Assembly: GCA_016205045.1 (NCBI GenBank)
Contig: JACQJM010000029.1
Location: forward strand, 1-9,319
Length of the DNA stretch: 9,319 bases
Reading direction: 5' to 3'
Source: Elusimicrobiota bacterium
Lineage (GTDB): Bacteria; Elusimicrobiota; Elusimicrobia; JACQJN01
Within the stretch, counting starts at the first letter, position 1, and every line of letters begins with the position of its first letter. Shown here piece by piece: positions 1 through 7,341 of this stretch. The position numbers and the translations under genes were made by a program. The notes under the pieces were generated by a model, which worked only from the letters and a program-made list of their open reading frames with translations, had not been told where the DNA came from and searched no databases.

Positions 1-85
1 ATTTTTTCATTTTAATTCTTTTCATACCTACCCGCCTCAGCACCTTCAGACCAAAAATGCATGAGGATTTTACTATATATTTTTG

Positions 86-91
86 TATAAT
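86..91 (+). promoter_or_regulatory. Candidate -10 box (TATAAT) upstream of the RAM-domain gene
   Basis: A perfect TATAAT lies in a strongly A/T-rich stretch about 60 bases before the start codon at 153. No convincing -35 hexamer is visible at 16-18 bases spacing, so this is only a candidate sigma-70-type promoter. If used, the transcript would begin near 97-99 and carry a leader of roughly 55 bases. It would also rule out the upstream ATG at 57 as the start. Nothing else recognisable is seen in 1-85. Confidence 0.35.
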
Positions 92-152
92 TTTTTCTAC
101 TTCAGTATCGGTCATCAGGGACAGAAAGAAACACTGTCATTGGAGGAAGAAC

Positions 153-386
153 ATGGTCACGGGTCTGGTTTTGGTTCGATTGATGTCCGGCAAAGAAAAG
201 CAAGCATTGATCAAAATTAAAGAAACCAAGGGAGTGTCTCACGTCTCCGCAGTGTTTGGCCGTTGGGATTTAGTGTTAGACATGGAAACAGATGATTTAG
301 CCAGCCTCTCCAACACCGTTGTCCACAATATCCGATCAATACCAGGAGTGCTGTCTACAGAAACTCTCGTCACCACAGCAATATAA
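153..386 (+). CDS. Stand-alone Lrp/AsnC ligand-binding (RAM) domain protein
   Basis: This 77-aa protein matches the C-terminal effector-binding domain of Lrp/AsnC regulators (RAM, AsnC_trans_reg type) without the N-terminal helix-turn-helix. Visible family features are the first beta strand GLVLVRL (4-10), the central FGRWDLVLDMET (35-46), which corresponds to the G-x-D-hydrophobic core, and the closing IPGVLSTETL (63-72). Such single-domain proteins are known to form dimers and higher oligomers, to bind small effectors such as amino acids, and to associate with full-length Lrp proteins; they do not bind DNA themselves. The frame is open from an ATG at 57, but the start at 153 is preferred: it has GGAGGA at 142-147 five bases upstream, the domain begins right there, and the extra 32 residues look non-coding and overlap the candidate promoter. 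It lies 178 bases before the peptide-transport genes, so an amino-acid-sensing role tied to peptide uptake is possible but is inference. Confidence 0.85.
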   Translation: MVTGLVLVRLMSGKEKQALIKIKETKGVSHVSAVFGRWDLVLDMETDDLASLSNTVVHNIRSIPGVLSTETLVTTAI

Positions 387-389
387 AAT

Positions 390-480
390 CGCCATTAGCC
401 ATTAGCAATCCGCGATCCGTGGAAAAACATAAAATTTTTCTTGTTCCCAACTCCGAACGAATCGCTAATTGTGAATTGCG
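390..480. repeat. Small element bounded by imperfect 20-bp inverted repeats
   Basis: Positions 390-409 and the reverse complement of 461-480 agree at 15 of 20 bases by hand alignment. The left end contains a tandem 7-mer, GCCATTA twice (391-404), and the right end carries ATCGCTAATT. The interior has an A-run/T-run pair (422-427 with 435-440) that could fold weakly. No coding potential is seen. It looks like a miniature dispersed repeat or a degenerate hairpin element between the RAM-domain gene and the transport operon. A weak TTGTTC at 441-446 could be a -35 box for the operon, but the matching -10 is poor. No classical rho-independent terminator follows the gene ending at 386. Confidence 0.4.
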
Positions 481-534
481 GTCCGATGGATCTATAGATC
501 ATGCGGACCGGTCCGTATCGAAAGCATCGGACCG
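479..534. promoter_or_regulatory. Cluster of CGGTCCG/CGGACCG palindromes upstream of the transport operon
   Basis: Four arms of one 7-mer alternate in orientation: CGGTCCG at 479-485, CGGACCG at 504-510, CGGTCCG at 509-515 and CGGACCG at 528-534. Two perfect 12-bp palindromes sit next to each other, GATCTATAGATC (489-500) and CGGACCGGTCCG (504-515). On RNA, three pairings are possible: 479-485 with 504-510, 509-515 with 528-534, or a longer alternative of 10 bp, 479-488 with 525-534, which excludes the other two. CCGTATCG is also directly repeated (513-520, 532-539). There is no T-run after the stems, so a rho-independent terminator is unlikely. The arrangement suits an operator for a dimeric regulator or a structured mRNA leader; which one cannot be decided from sequence alone. 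Confidence 0.5.
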
Positions 535-541
535 TATCGCG

Positions 542-563
542 AGTTTCTGCAGGAGCAGAAACT
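542..563 (+). promoter_or_regulatory. Hairpin presenting the Shine-Dalgarno in its loop
   Basis: Positions 542-550 and 555-563 form a perfect 9-bp stem around the four-base loop AGGA (551-554). The Shine-Dalgarno AGGAG (551-555) is that loop plus the first base of the right arm, and the start codon at 565 follows the stem almost directly. Translation initiation of the first transport gene should therefore depend on whether the stem forms or is bound. Whether it acts as a protein-bound operator, a temperature-sensitive fold or only a constitutive structure is not known. Confidence 0.55.
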
Positions 564-564
564 A

Positions 565-1575
565 ATGGAACCAATTCTCTCCGTCAAGAACCTCAAAACC
601 TATTTCTATTTAGAAAGCGGCATTGTCCGGGCGGTAAACGGTTTAAGCTACGACCTCTATTCCGGAAAAACTCTCGCCGTGGTGGGGGAATCTGGCTGTG
701 GAAAAAGCGTCCATGCTTTATCTATCTTAAAACTTATTCCCACTCCCCCCGGAAGAATTGTCTCCGGTCAAATTCTTTTTCAAGGTAAAGACCTTCTCAC
801 CGTATCCCCCAAAGAACTGCGCCACATTCGTGGAAACCGAATTGCCATGATTTTCCAAGAACCCATGACTTCCCTGAACCCCGTTCTTACCATCGGGGAG
901 CAAATCATGGAAGTGATTATTATTCACCAAAAAATCACCCCGGACCGAGCCCGTCAAAAAACAATTGACCTGCTCAAAAAAGTGGGTATTCCTCACGCAG
1001 AGAATCGTCTTGAAGACTACCCCCATCAATTTTCCGGCGGAATGCGACAGCGCGTGATGATCGCCATGGCTCTGGCGTGCGACCCGGATATTCTTATCGC
1101 GGATGAACCTACTACCGCTTTGGATGTGACAATCCAAGCCCAGATTTTGGAACTTATCCGTGAGCTCCAACGCGAAATGAAAATGGCGGTCATCCTCATC
1201 ACTCACAATATCGGGGTCGTGGCAGAAATGGCCGATGACGTGGTGGTGATGTATGCCGCCCGGGCCGTTGAAAAATCTCCCGTAGATTCCACATTCCAAC
1301 ATCCCAAACACCCCTACACCCAGTCGCTTCTCCAATCGATCCCCTCTATTTTCCAGAAGAAGGAAAGGTTATTGACCATTCCGGGCCAACCCCCTGAGCT
1401 CAATAAAGAACTAATAGGGTGTCCTTTTGCGGACCGCTGCCCCAAAGTGTTCGATAAATGCCACAAAGAAGACCCGCTTGATTTTTATCTCACTCGCGAA
1501 CACATGGTCAATTGCTGGCTTTATGAGCTAGCCTCCGTCAAAACGGTGGCCCGACAACAGGAGGTCGTTTCATGA
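565..1575 (+). CDS. dppD: Peptide ABC transporter ATPase, DppD/OppD type
   Basis: This is one of two ATPases that would power a dipeptide/oligopeptide importer at the inner face of the cytoplasmic membrane. The 336-aa length is normal for the family. Motifs in order are Walker A GESGCGKS (41-48), the Q-loop glutamine Q98 in IFQEP, the ABC signature FSGGMRQR (156-163), Walker B DILIADEP (175-182) with catalytic E181, and the switch histidine H214. The C-terminal oligopeptide-transporter extension (HPKHPYTQSLLQSIP, 246-260) is followed by C286, C292, C299 and C317, the conserved cysteine set that binds an iron-sulfur cluster in characterised Opp/Dpp ATPases. The start at 565 has AGGAG at 551-555, located in a hairpin loop. 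Its stop overlaps the next start by four bases (ATGA), implying translational coupling. The symbol denotes the family type; the true substrate is not shown by the sequence. Confidence 0.93.
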   Translation: MEPILSVKNLKTYFYLESGIVRAVNGLSYDLYSGKTLAVVGESGCGKSVHALSILKLIPTPPGRIVSGQILFQGKDLLTVSPKELRHIRGNRIAMIFQEPMTSLNPVLTIGEQIMEVIIIHQKITPDRARQKTIDLLKKVGIPHAENRLEDYPHQFSGGMRQRVMIAMALACDPDILIADEPTTALDVTIQAQILELIRELQREMKMAVILITHNIGVVAEMADDVVVMYAARAVEKSPVDSTFQHPKHPYTQSLLQSIPSIFQKKERLLTIPGQPPELNKELIGCPFADRCPKVFDKCHKEDPLDFYLTREHMVNCWLYELASVKTVARQQEVVS

Positions 1576-2594
1576 CGACCCCGTTAGTCAGAGTTCGCAA
1601 CCTCAAAAAATATTTTCCCGTTTCCCAAGGTTGGTTGAGCAAAAAATCGGAGAAGGTGCACGCCGTGGATGGGGTGGATTTTGAGGTGCACCCCCAAGAG
1701 AGCTTCGCCTTGGTAGGGGAGTCCGGTTGCGGAAAAACAACTCTGGGACGACTGGTTTTGGGATTGGAAAAACCCACTGAAGGGGAAGTTTTTTTTGAGG
1801 GCAAAAATATTTTCCAGCTTTCCAAACAAGAATTACGCAAACTGCGCCGTCAAATGCAGGTGATCTTTCAAGATCCTTTTTCCAGTCTGGATCCACGCAT
1901 GAGCATAGAGCAGATTCTCATGGAACCCTTCATGATCCACCCCATTTATCCTTCAAAGCAAGACGCGACCAAAAGAGTGGAATACCTGCTGGATGTGGTG
2001 GGACTTTCCAAGCGCCATCTCTCCCGTTACCCTCATGAGTTTTCCGGTGGCCAGAGACAACGAATTGGAATTGCGAGGGCTTTAGCCCTCAATCCCAAAT
2101 TGGTGGTGGCGGATGAACCTGTCTCCGCATTAGATGTTTCGATCCAAGCTCAAATCCTAAACCTCTTGAAGGATCTGCAGAAGGAGTTTCATCTGACTTA
2201 TCTTTTTATCTCCCATGACTTTTCCGTAGTCAAACACCTATGCAACCGGGTGGCGGTCATGTATTTGGGTAAAATTGCGGAGTTGGCTCCCACGGACACC
2301 CTTTTTTCCAATCCTCAACACCCTTACACGGAAGCCTTGCTTTCTGCGGTTCCGGTTCCCGATCCTCAAGTGGAAAGGAAAAGAAAAAGAATCCTGCTCA
2401 GCGGAGATGTTCCCAGCCCAATTCATCCTCCCGCAGGTTGTCGTTTCCACCCACGGTGCCGGTACGTCCAATCCGATTGCAAAACCCAAGTGCCTCCCAT
2501 GGTAGAAATCCAGGAGGGTCATGAGGTGGCCTGTCCTGTTCTTCCTTTTAAAGCAAAAAGAAGCCAAGCCGCCATCGAAGAGGTGACCGTTTAA
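1572..2594 (+). CDS. dppF: Peptide ABC transporter ATPase, DppF/OppF type
   Basis: This is the second ATPase of the importer, which pairs with the DppD-type subunit as a heterodimer. It has 340 aa, and its motifs are complete: Walker A GESGCGKT (49-56), Q100 in VIFQDP, signature FSGGQRQR (157-164), Walker B KLVVADEP (176-183) with E182, and switch H215. The FQDPFSSLDPRM stretch after the Q-loop is typical of OppF/DppF rather than OppD. The C-terminal extension (NPQHPYTEALLSAVP, 247-261) is followed by C290, C296, C303 and C321, the same four-cysteine pattern as its neighbour, so both halves may carry a cluster. A near-perfect Shine-Dalgarno AGGAGGT (1559-1565) lies six bases before the ATG, inside the end of the preceding gene. 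The next gene starts only two bases after the stop. Confidence 0.93.
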   Translation: MTTPLVRVRNLKKYFPVSQGWLSKKSEKVHAVDGVDFEVHPQESFALVGESGCGKTTLGRLVLGLEKPTEGEVFFEGKNIFQLSKQELRKLRRQMQVIFQDPFSSLDPRMSIEQILMEPFMIHPIYPSKQDATKRVEYLLDVVGLSKRHLSRYPHEFSGGQRQRIGIARALALNPKLVVADEPVSALDVSIQAQILNLLKDLQKEFHLTYLFISHDFSVVKHLCNRVAVMYLGKIAELAPTDTLFSNPQHPYTEALLSAVPVPDPQVERKRKRILLSGDVPSPIHPPAGCRFHPRCRYVQSDCKTQVPPMVEIQEGHEVACPVLPFKAKRSQAAIEEVTV

Positions 2595-2596
2595 TC

Positions 2597-4477
2597 ATGA
2601 ATAAATCCGAGAAAAAAACGAATCCTTCCGAGGAATTTGCTCCCTACGTTCCCGCAGATAAAAAGCTTCCGGAATTTACTTGGCGGGCTAATATTCTTGG
2701 CATTCTCATTGCGATTATTTTTGGAGCCGGAAACGCTTATTTAGGATTAAAAGTGGGAATGACGATATCTGCTTCTATTCCTGCCGCGGTCATTTCCATG
2801 GCCGTTCTTAGATCTCTCTTTAAAGGTTCCTCCATCTTGGAAAACAACATTGTTCAAACGGTCGGCTCCTCTGGAGAATCTCTGGCCGCCGGCGTCATTT
2901 TCACCATCCCTGCGTTGATTTTTCTGGGAGATACGCCCTCGTCCCTAAAAATATTCTGGATATCCCTTTTGGGTGGTCTTTTGGGTGTTTTATTCATGAT
3001 CCCACTACGGAGATATCTCATCGTTCAGGAACATGGAAAACTTCCCTATCCCGAGGGGACGGCTTGCGCCGAAATTTTGAAAGCAGGAGAACAGGGGGGA
3101 ACCAAAGCCCTGCTGGTATTGTGGGGAGGCCTTTTGGGAGGAGCCTACAAGTTTCTCATGAGCGCCGTGCATGCCTGGGTGGAAGTCCCTTCCTGGACGT
3201 TGAACTTTCTGCAAAAAACCGTGATCAACCTGGAAGCCACTCCTTCTCTGTTGGGAGTGGGATTTATCATCGGCCCTCGCATCTCAGCGGTGATGATGGC
3301 TGGCGCCGCTTTGGGATGGTGGGTGTTGATTCCTCTTATCAAAATGTTTGGGGCAGGCATGACCACCCCTCTTTTTCCGGCCAAAACTTTAATTGCGGAC
3401 ATGGGGGCTAGAGAAATTTGGTCCAGCTACATTCGCTATATCGGAGCGGGAGCGGTAGCCACGGGGGGATTGGTTGGTTTGATCAAGGCGGGCCCCATTA
3501 TTTTCAGGTCTATTAAAATAGGATTTGCCGAACTTTTTAAAGGTCAGACCTCTGCCCGTCGTGCGCGCACGGAAGACGATATCCCCATGAAGTGGGTTTT
3601 GATCGGTTCTGCCTTGATCATCCTAGCCCTGTGGCTGACCCCAGGTATCAGAATGAATCTTCTTTCCATTGCCGTGGTGGTTGTCATGGGATTTTTCTTC
3701 GTGACCGTGGCTTCTCTGTCTGTAGGGCTTGTGGGGAGCTCGACGAATCCCGTATCCGGGATGACTATCTGTACCCTATTGGTCACCTGTCTCCTATTCT
3801 CCTTATTGGGATGGACGGATCAATCCTATATGCTAACGGCCATGATGGTAGGATCTATCATCTGTATCGCTATTTGCATGGCGGGCGACAACTCCCAAGA
3901 TCTTAAAACCGGATACATCCTAGGGGCCACACCTAAACTTCAACAGTTCTCCAATCTTATTGGGGTTGTTTTTCCCGCCACCGTGATGGGGGGAACCTTA
4001 TACTTGCTGCATAGCGCCTACGGACTGGGATCAGAGAAACTCTCCGCTCCTCAAGCCACCCTCATGTCCCTGGTGGTCAAGGGTGTCCTTCAGGGAAACC
4101 TGCCCTGGATCTTAGTGGTTTTGGGAATGGTGATAGGAATATGTGTAGAAATGATGGGAATAGGATGCCTTCCCTTCGCCATCGGGTTGTACCTACCGCT
4201 TTCCTTGAGCACACCCATCATGGTAGGCGGGCTTGTCGCTCTACTAGTCACTTACTGGAATAAGGATCATAGCGAAAATGCTATGGAACGCGGCGTGCTC
4301 TTATCCTCAGGCCTGGTTGCCGGGGATGCCTTGATGGGTGTTCTGATCGCTTTATTGGTAGTGATGGGACAGGTCCAAGTGGAGGCCGAGCCTTACTTTG
4401 GTTCCTGGATTGCCCTCGGCGCTTTTTCCGCGGTATCTGTGATGTTAGGAGCCATAAGTCTTAGAAAAGCAAGATAA
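2597..4477 (+). CDS. OPT-family oligopeptide transporter
   Basis: This 626-aa polytopic membrane protein belongs to the OPT family (PF03169), whose members import oligopeptides or, in the YSL branch, metal-chelate complexes, generally by proton symport. A short polar N-terminus (1-28) precedes many hydrophobic segments, roughly 14-16 by eye. Conserved blocks are NAYLGLKVGMTISAS (46-60), NNIVQTVGSSGES (83-95), LPYPEGTACAEIL (149-161), GDNSQDLKTGY (430-440) and a C-terminal RGVLLSSGLVAGDALMG (565-581). Full length and no breaks suggest a functional protein. GAGGTGA (2580-2586), inside the end of the upstream ATPase gene, gives a good ribosome binding site. It sits between the ATPase genes and the binding protein/permease genes of an ABC importer, so the operon encodes an ion-coupled and an ATP-driven uptake route together. 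Substrate, and whether it overlaps that of the ABC system, is unknown. Confidence 0.92.
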   Translation: MNKSEKKTNPSEEFAPYVPADKKLPEFTWRANILGILIAIIFGAGNAYLGLKVGMTISASIPAAVISMAVLRSLFKGSSILENNIVQTVGSSGESLAAGVIFTIPALIFLGDTPSSLKIFWISLLGGLLGVLFMIPLRRYLIVQEHGKLPYPEGTACAEILKAGEQGGTKALLVLWGGLLGGAYKFLMSAVHAWVEVPSWTLNFLQKTVINLEATPSLLGVGFIIGPRISAVMMAGAALGWWVLIPLIKMFGAGMTTPLFPAKTLIADMGAREIWSSYIRYIGAGAVATGGLVGLIKAGPIIFRSIKIGFAELFKGQTSARRARTEDDIPMKWVLIGSALIILALWLTPGIRMNLLSIAVVVVMGFFFVTVASLSVGLVGSSTNPVSGMTICTLLVTCLLFSLLGWTDQSYMLTAMMVGSIICIAICMAGDNSQDLKTGYILGATPKLQQFSNLIGVVFPATVMGGTLYLLHSAYGLGSEKLSAPQATLMSLVVKGVLQGNLPWILVVLGMVIGICVEMMGIGCLPFAIGLYLPLSLSTPIMVGGLVALLVTYWNKDHSENAMERGVLLSSGLVAGDALMGVLIALLVVMGQVQVEAEPYFGSWIALGAFSAVSVMLGAISLRKAR

Positions 4478-4498
4478 AAACTTAATAAGGAGATAACC

Positions 4499-6259
4499 AT
4501 GAAGACCCTAGCCTCATTCGTTTTACTAGCCTCCAGCCTCCAGCCCCTAACCCCTGTCGCGTGGGGACAGGTGAAAAATCCCGACACCTATACCTATCTT
4601 ACCATTTCGGATTTGGACAGCTTGGACCCGGCCTATTCTTATGACACGGCCAGCCACATGGTCATATTGAATGTCTATGAGGCCCTTCTTACTTACAAAG
4701 GATCCAGCACAGAAATTTTGGAACCCATGATAGCGACTAAGGTTCCCAGTATCGCCAATGGACTTCTCTCAAAGGATGGAAAGACTTACACATTTCCCAT
4801 CCGCAAAGGAGTGAAATTCCACGATGGGACCCCCTTGACCCCGGAAGACGTCAAGTACAGCCTGATGCGGTTCATGCTTCAGGATAGGGTGGCGGGCCCC
4901 TCCTCATTGCTTCTGGAACCCATTTTGGCTCACCCCAACACTCGGGACGAAAATGGAAATATTCTTGACGTTACTTTCAAAGAAGCGGATCAAGCCATTC
5001 AAGTTAAAGGGGACAATGTGGCGATCCATCTCAAACATCCTTTCGCTCCCTTCATGACCGTATTGGCCCAATGGGGCCCCGTTCTAAATAAAAAATGGGC
5101 TATCGCCAACGGAGATTGGGACGGCACCGAAGCCACGTGGAAAAAATACAATAATCCCAAAAAGGAATCTTCGCCTTTCTTTGATCGAGCGAATGGCACC
5201 GGGCCTTTCATGTTGGAGCGATGGGACAAAAAAAACAAGGAAACGGTTCTGATCCGTAACGACAGTTACTGGAGAAAACCCGCGCGTTTGAAACGAGTTT
5301 TGATCAAGGGTGTGGATGAATTCGCCACTCGCAAACTGATGCTCCAGGCAGGAGATGCAGATGCCATCTACGCGGACTGGCCGGCCTACTCCCAGCTTCA
5401 AAATATTCCCGGGATACAGATCATCGAAAATCTTTGGTCCATCGAGATGAATCCCGTGGCCTACTTTACGTTTAAAATCAACCAGGTCGCCAATCCCGAC
5501 ATAGGAACGGGAAAACTAGACGGACAAGGAATTCCTCCAGACTTTTTCTCCGATCGAGACGTGCGTAAAGGCTTCGCCCATGCGTTCGATTACGAAGGCT
5601 ATATCCGAGATGTGTTCCGAGGAAAGGGGATCCGCGCCACCGGTTGCATCCCCAAAACTCTTCCCGGATACAACCCTAAACAGAAGAACTACACCTTCGA
5701 TATGAAGAAAGCCGAAGAACACTTTAAAAAAGCTTGGAATGGAGAGGTGTGGGCTAAGGGATTTAAATTCACCCTCAGTTATAATTCGGGAAATGTGCCC
5801 CGTCAAAACTTATGTCAAATTATCAAGAGAAGCGTGGAAAGCTTAAACCCCAAATTCAAAATCGATGTCCGACCCATTCAGTGGTCTACATTCCTGGATC
5901 TCTATAAAAGCTCCAAGCTGCCTGTTTTCATCATCGGATGGCAAGCAGACTTTCCAGACCCTCACAACTTTGCGTTCCCCATGATGCACAGCAAAGGAGA
6001 CTATCCTAGCACCCAGAAATACAAAAATCCTGCGGTGGATCGCCTGATCGATCAGGCTGTACGTGAAACTAGCATGGCTAAACGGAAAGCTCTTTATGCC
6101 AAAGTACTCGAAGTGGAGTACGAGGATGTGCCGCATCTGACGATTTTGGATGCATCCCGTTATCGTCCTCAAAGGAGTTGGGTGAAAGGTTGGTACTTCA
6201 ATCCGATTTTTCCCGACTCTCCTTGGGGAGGTTACTACTATCCTCTCTGGAAAGAATAG
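4499..6259 (+). CDS. dppA: Periplasmic peptide-binding protein, SBP family 5
   Basis: This is the extracytoplasmic receptor of the importer, a member of solute-binding protein family 5 (DppA/OppA-like), 586 aa. A Sec signal peptide covers about residues 1-23, with a hydrophobic core from LASFVLLASSL and a plausible signal peptidase I site after AWG. There is no lipobox cysteine, so a soluble periplasmic protein in a diderm is expected. Family features are SDLDSLDPAYSYDTASHM (37-54), the block around FHDGTPLTPEDVKYSLMRF, and GWQADFPDPHNF (480-491). By motif, D484 lies where OppA has the aspartate that holds the peptide amino terminus, which favours alpha-amino peptides (inference). AAGGAG a few bases upstream is the strongest Shine-Dalgarno in the permease half of the operon, consistent with the excess of binding protein usual in ABC importers. 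Part of the signal peptide is encoded by a repeat-like tract (4526-4555). The symbol denotes the family type only. Confidence 0.9.
   Translation: MKTLASFVLLASSLQPLTPVAWGQVKNPDTYTYLTISDLDSLDPAYSYDTASHMVILNVYEALLTYKGSSTEILEPMIATKVPSIANGLLSKDGKTYTFPIRKGVKFHDGTPLTPEDVKYSLMRFMLQDRVAGPSSLLLEPILAHPNTRDENGNILDVTFKEADQAIQVKGDNVAIHLKHPFAPFMTVLAQWGPVLNKKWAIANGDWDGTEATWKKYNNPKKESSPFFDRANGTGPFMLERWDKKNKETVLIRNDSYWRKPARLKRVLIKGVDEFATRKLMLQAGDADAIYADWPAYSQLQNIPGIQIIENLWSIEMNPVAYFTFKINQVANPDIGTGKLDGQGIPPDFFSDRDVRKGFAHAFDYEGYIRDVFRGKGIRATGCIPKTLPGYNPKQKNYTFDMKKAEEHFKKAWNGEVWAKGFKFTLSYNSGNVPRQNLCQIIKRSVESLNPKFKIDVRPIQWSTFLDLYKSSKLPVFIIGWQADFPDPHNFAFPMMHSKGDYPSTQKYKNPAVDRLIDQAVRETSMAKRKALYAKVLEVEYEDVPHLTILDASRYRPQRSWVKGWYFNPIFPDSPWGGYYYPLWKE
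4526..4555 (+). repeat. Pyrimidine-rich tandem-like tract within the signal peptide
   Basis: A 30-base tract made of CCTCCAG and CCCCTAA-like units (CCTCCAG twice in a row, then CCCCTAACCCCT) encodes residues 10-19, LASSLQPLTP, of the binding protein. It resembles the tract at 8871-8897 inside the ligase gene: both begin with CTAGCC and run into C-rich units ending in CCCCT. It may be a copy of a dispersed minisatellite-like repeat used as part of the secretion signal. Two partial copies in one window are thin evidence. Confidence 0.35.
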
Positions 6260-6278
6260 ATATTAGAGCTGATATCTA
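6257..6278 (+). other. Short A/T-rich hairpin between binding protein and permease genes
   Basis: TAGATAT (6257-6263) and ATATCTA (6272-6278) form a perfect 7-bp stem with an 8-base loop. The left arm begins at the stop codon of the binding-protein gene and the right arm ends five bases before the permease ATG at 6283. It is A/T-rich, so weak, and has no T-run, so it is not a classical terminator. It might stabilise the upstream mRNA end or limit entry at the permease start, which has no visible Shine-Dalgarno. Confidence 0.3.
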
Positions 6279-6282
6279 AATT

Positions 6283-7308
6283 ATGTTAGCCTTTATATTG
6301 CGCCGGTTTGCCTTATTACCATTCGTGGGTCTAGGAGTTACCATACTTCTGTTTGGGTTGCTTCAATTTCTAACCCCTGAAATGCGAGCTTCCCTGTATG
6401 TGAAAGACCCGCGCCAACTCTCCGCCATGGAAGAGGTCATTCGCCGGTACCATCTCAGGGATCCTTTTCCTGTTCAGTATGGGGTATGGTTAAAACAACT
6501 TCTCAAAGGAGATCTGGGTTATTCGGAAACGGCTAAGATGCCAGTAGAGAAAGCCGTGAAGGCTTTCTTTCCCGCCACCTTGGAGTTGGCCGTCTTTTCT
6601 TTCCTGCCGATTCTGTTCTTGGGCGTTTGGCTGGGAACTCAAGCGGCCGTCAAAAAAGATAAGTGGTTGGACCACCTCTCGAGGTTTTTAGCCATCACGG
6701 GATATTCTTTACCCTCTTTTGTATTGGGTCTTCTTTTGCTCATGATCTTCTACGGGCAATTAAAACTCCTTCCTCCAGGAAGATTTTCTCTGGAAACAGA
6801 TTTATTGATCCACACGGATAAATTTCAGCAATACACGGGACTTCTACTTGTAGATTCCCTGTTAAACAGAAACTTATCTGTATTTTGGGACATCTTAAAA
6901 CATCTGATTCTTCCTGCCTTTACCCTCTGCTACATCAATGTGGCTCTGCTGGTGCGCATCACACGTTCTTCCATGTTGGAGGAAATCAACAAGGACTATG
7001 TCCGCACCGCCCGAGCCAAGGGACTGGAAGAATCTGTGGTGATTAACAAACATGCTCGAAAAAATGCACTGATCCCAGTGATTACCCTTTCCAGCCTTTT
7101 ATTTGTAGGAATTTTAGGAGGGGTGGTCATCACAGAAACGGTTTTTAACTATCCTGGGATTGGGCGTTGGGGTGTCACGGCGGCCTCACAGTTAGATGTG
7201 CCAGGCGTGATGGGGTTTGCTTTACTCTATGCTTGTCTCTTCGTTTTAGGGAATCTCGGAGCAGACCTTTTGTATGCGTATGTGGACCCGAGGATTAGAC
7301 TTAAATAA
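6283..7308 (+). CDS. dppB: Peptide ABC transporter permease, DppB/OppB type
   Basis: This is the first of two membrane subunits forming the translocation channel; 341 aa, typical of the DppB family. The N-terminus MLAFILRRFALLPFVGLGVTILLFGLLQFL is the usual first membrane helix and is followed by the periplasmic region with RYHLRDPFPVQYGVWL (55-70) and LKGDLGYSE. The ABC permease domain starts near 95. The EAA coupling loop that contacts the ATPases is DYVRTARAKGLEESVV (238-253) leading into HARKNALIPVIT (257-268). FNYPGIGRWGV (288-298) is a conserved late block, and the protein closes with YVDPRIRLK. The ATG at 6283 is placed by this N-terminus; there is no clear Shine-Dalgarno before it, and a small hairpin fills most of the 23-base gap. 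The symbol reflects family type. Confidence 0.92.
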   Translation: MLAFILRRFALLPFVGLGVTILLFGLLQFLTPEMRASLYVKDPRQLSAMEEVIRRYHLRDPFPVQYGVWLKQLLKGDLGYSETAKMPVEKAVKAFFPATLELAVFSFLPILFLGVWLGTQAAVKKDKWLDHLSRFLAITGYSLPSFVLGLLLLMIFYGQLKLLPPGRFSLETDLLIHTDKFQQYTGLLLVDSLLNRNLSVFWDILKHLILPAFTLCYINVALLVRITRSSMLEEINKDYVRTARAKGLEESVVINKHARKNALIPVITLSSLLFVGILGGVVITETVFNYPGIGRWGVTAASQLDVPGVMGFALLYACLFVLGNLGADLLYAYVDPRIRLK

Positions 7309-7341
7309 AAGTAGCGACAGTTTAAAGTTTACAGTATCCGA

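Noticed and set aside
57..152. N-terminal extension of the RAM-domain frame starting at the ATG at 57
   Set aside because: The 32 extra residues have no family similarity, overlap the TATAAT candidate, and the ATG at 153 has a clear GGAGGA site and coincides with the domain start.
422..440. A-run/T-run hairpin as a rho-independent terminator for the RAM-domain gene
   Set aside because: The stem is only A:T pairs plus one G:C, and the T-run is part of the stem with no G+C-rich helix before it.
501..788. 95-aa + strand frame overlapping the leader and the start of the first ATPase gene
   Set aside because: It starts within the palindrome cluster, is basic and low in family character, and overlaps a well-supported gene in another frame.
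727..1335. 202-aa reverse-strand frame opposite the DppD-type gene
   Set aside because: It is rich in His, Phe and Gly as expected for an antisense shadow, has no recognisable domain, and lies wholly opposite a gene with complete ABC motifs.
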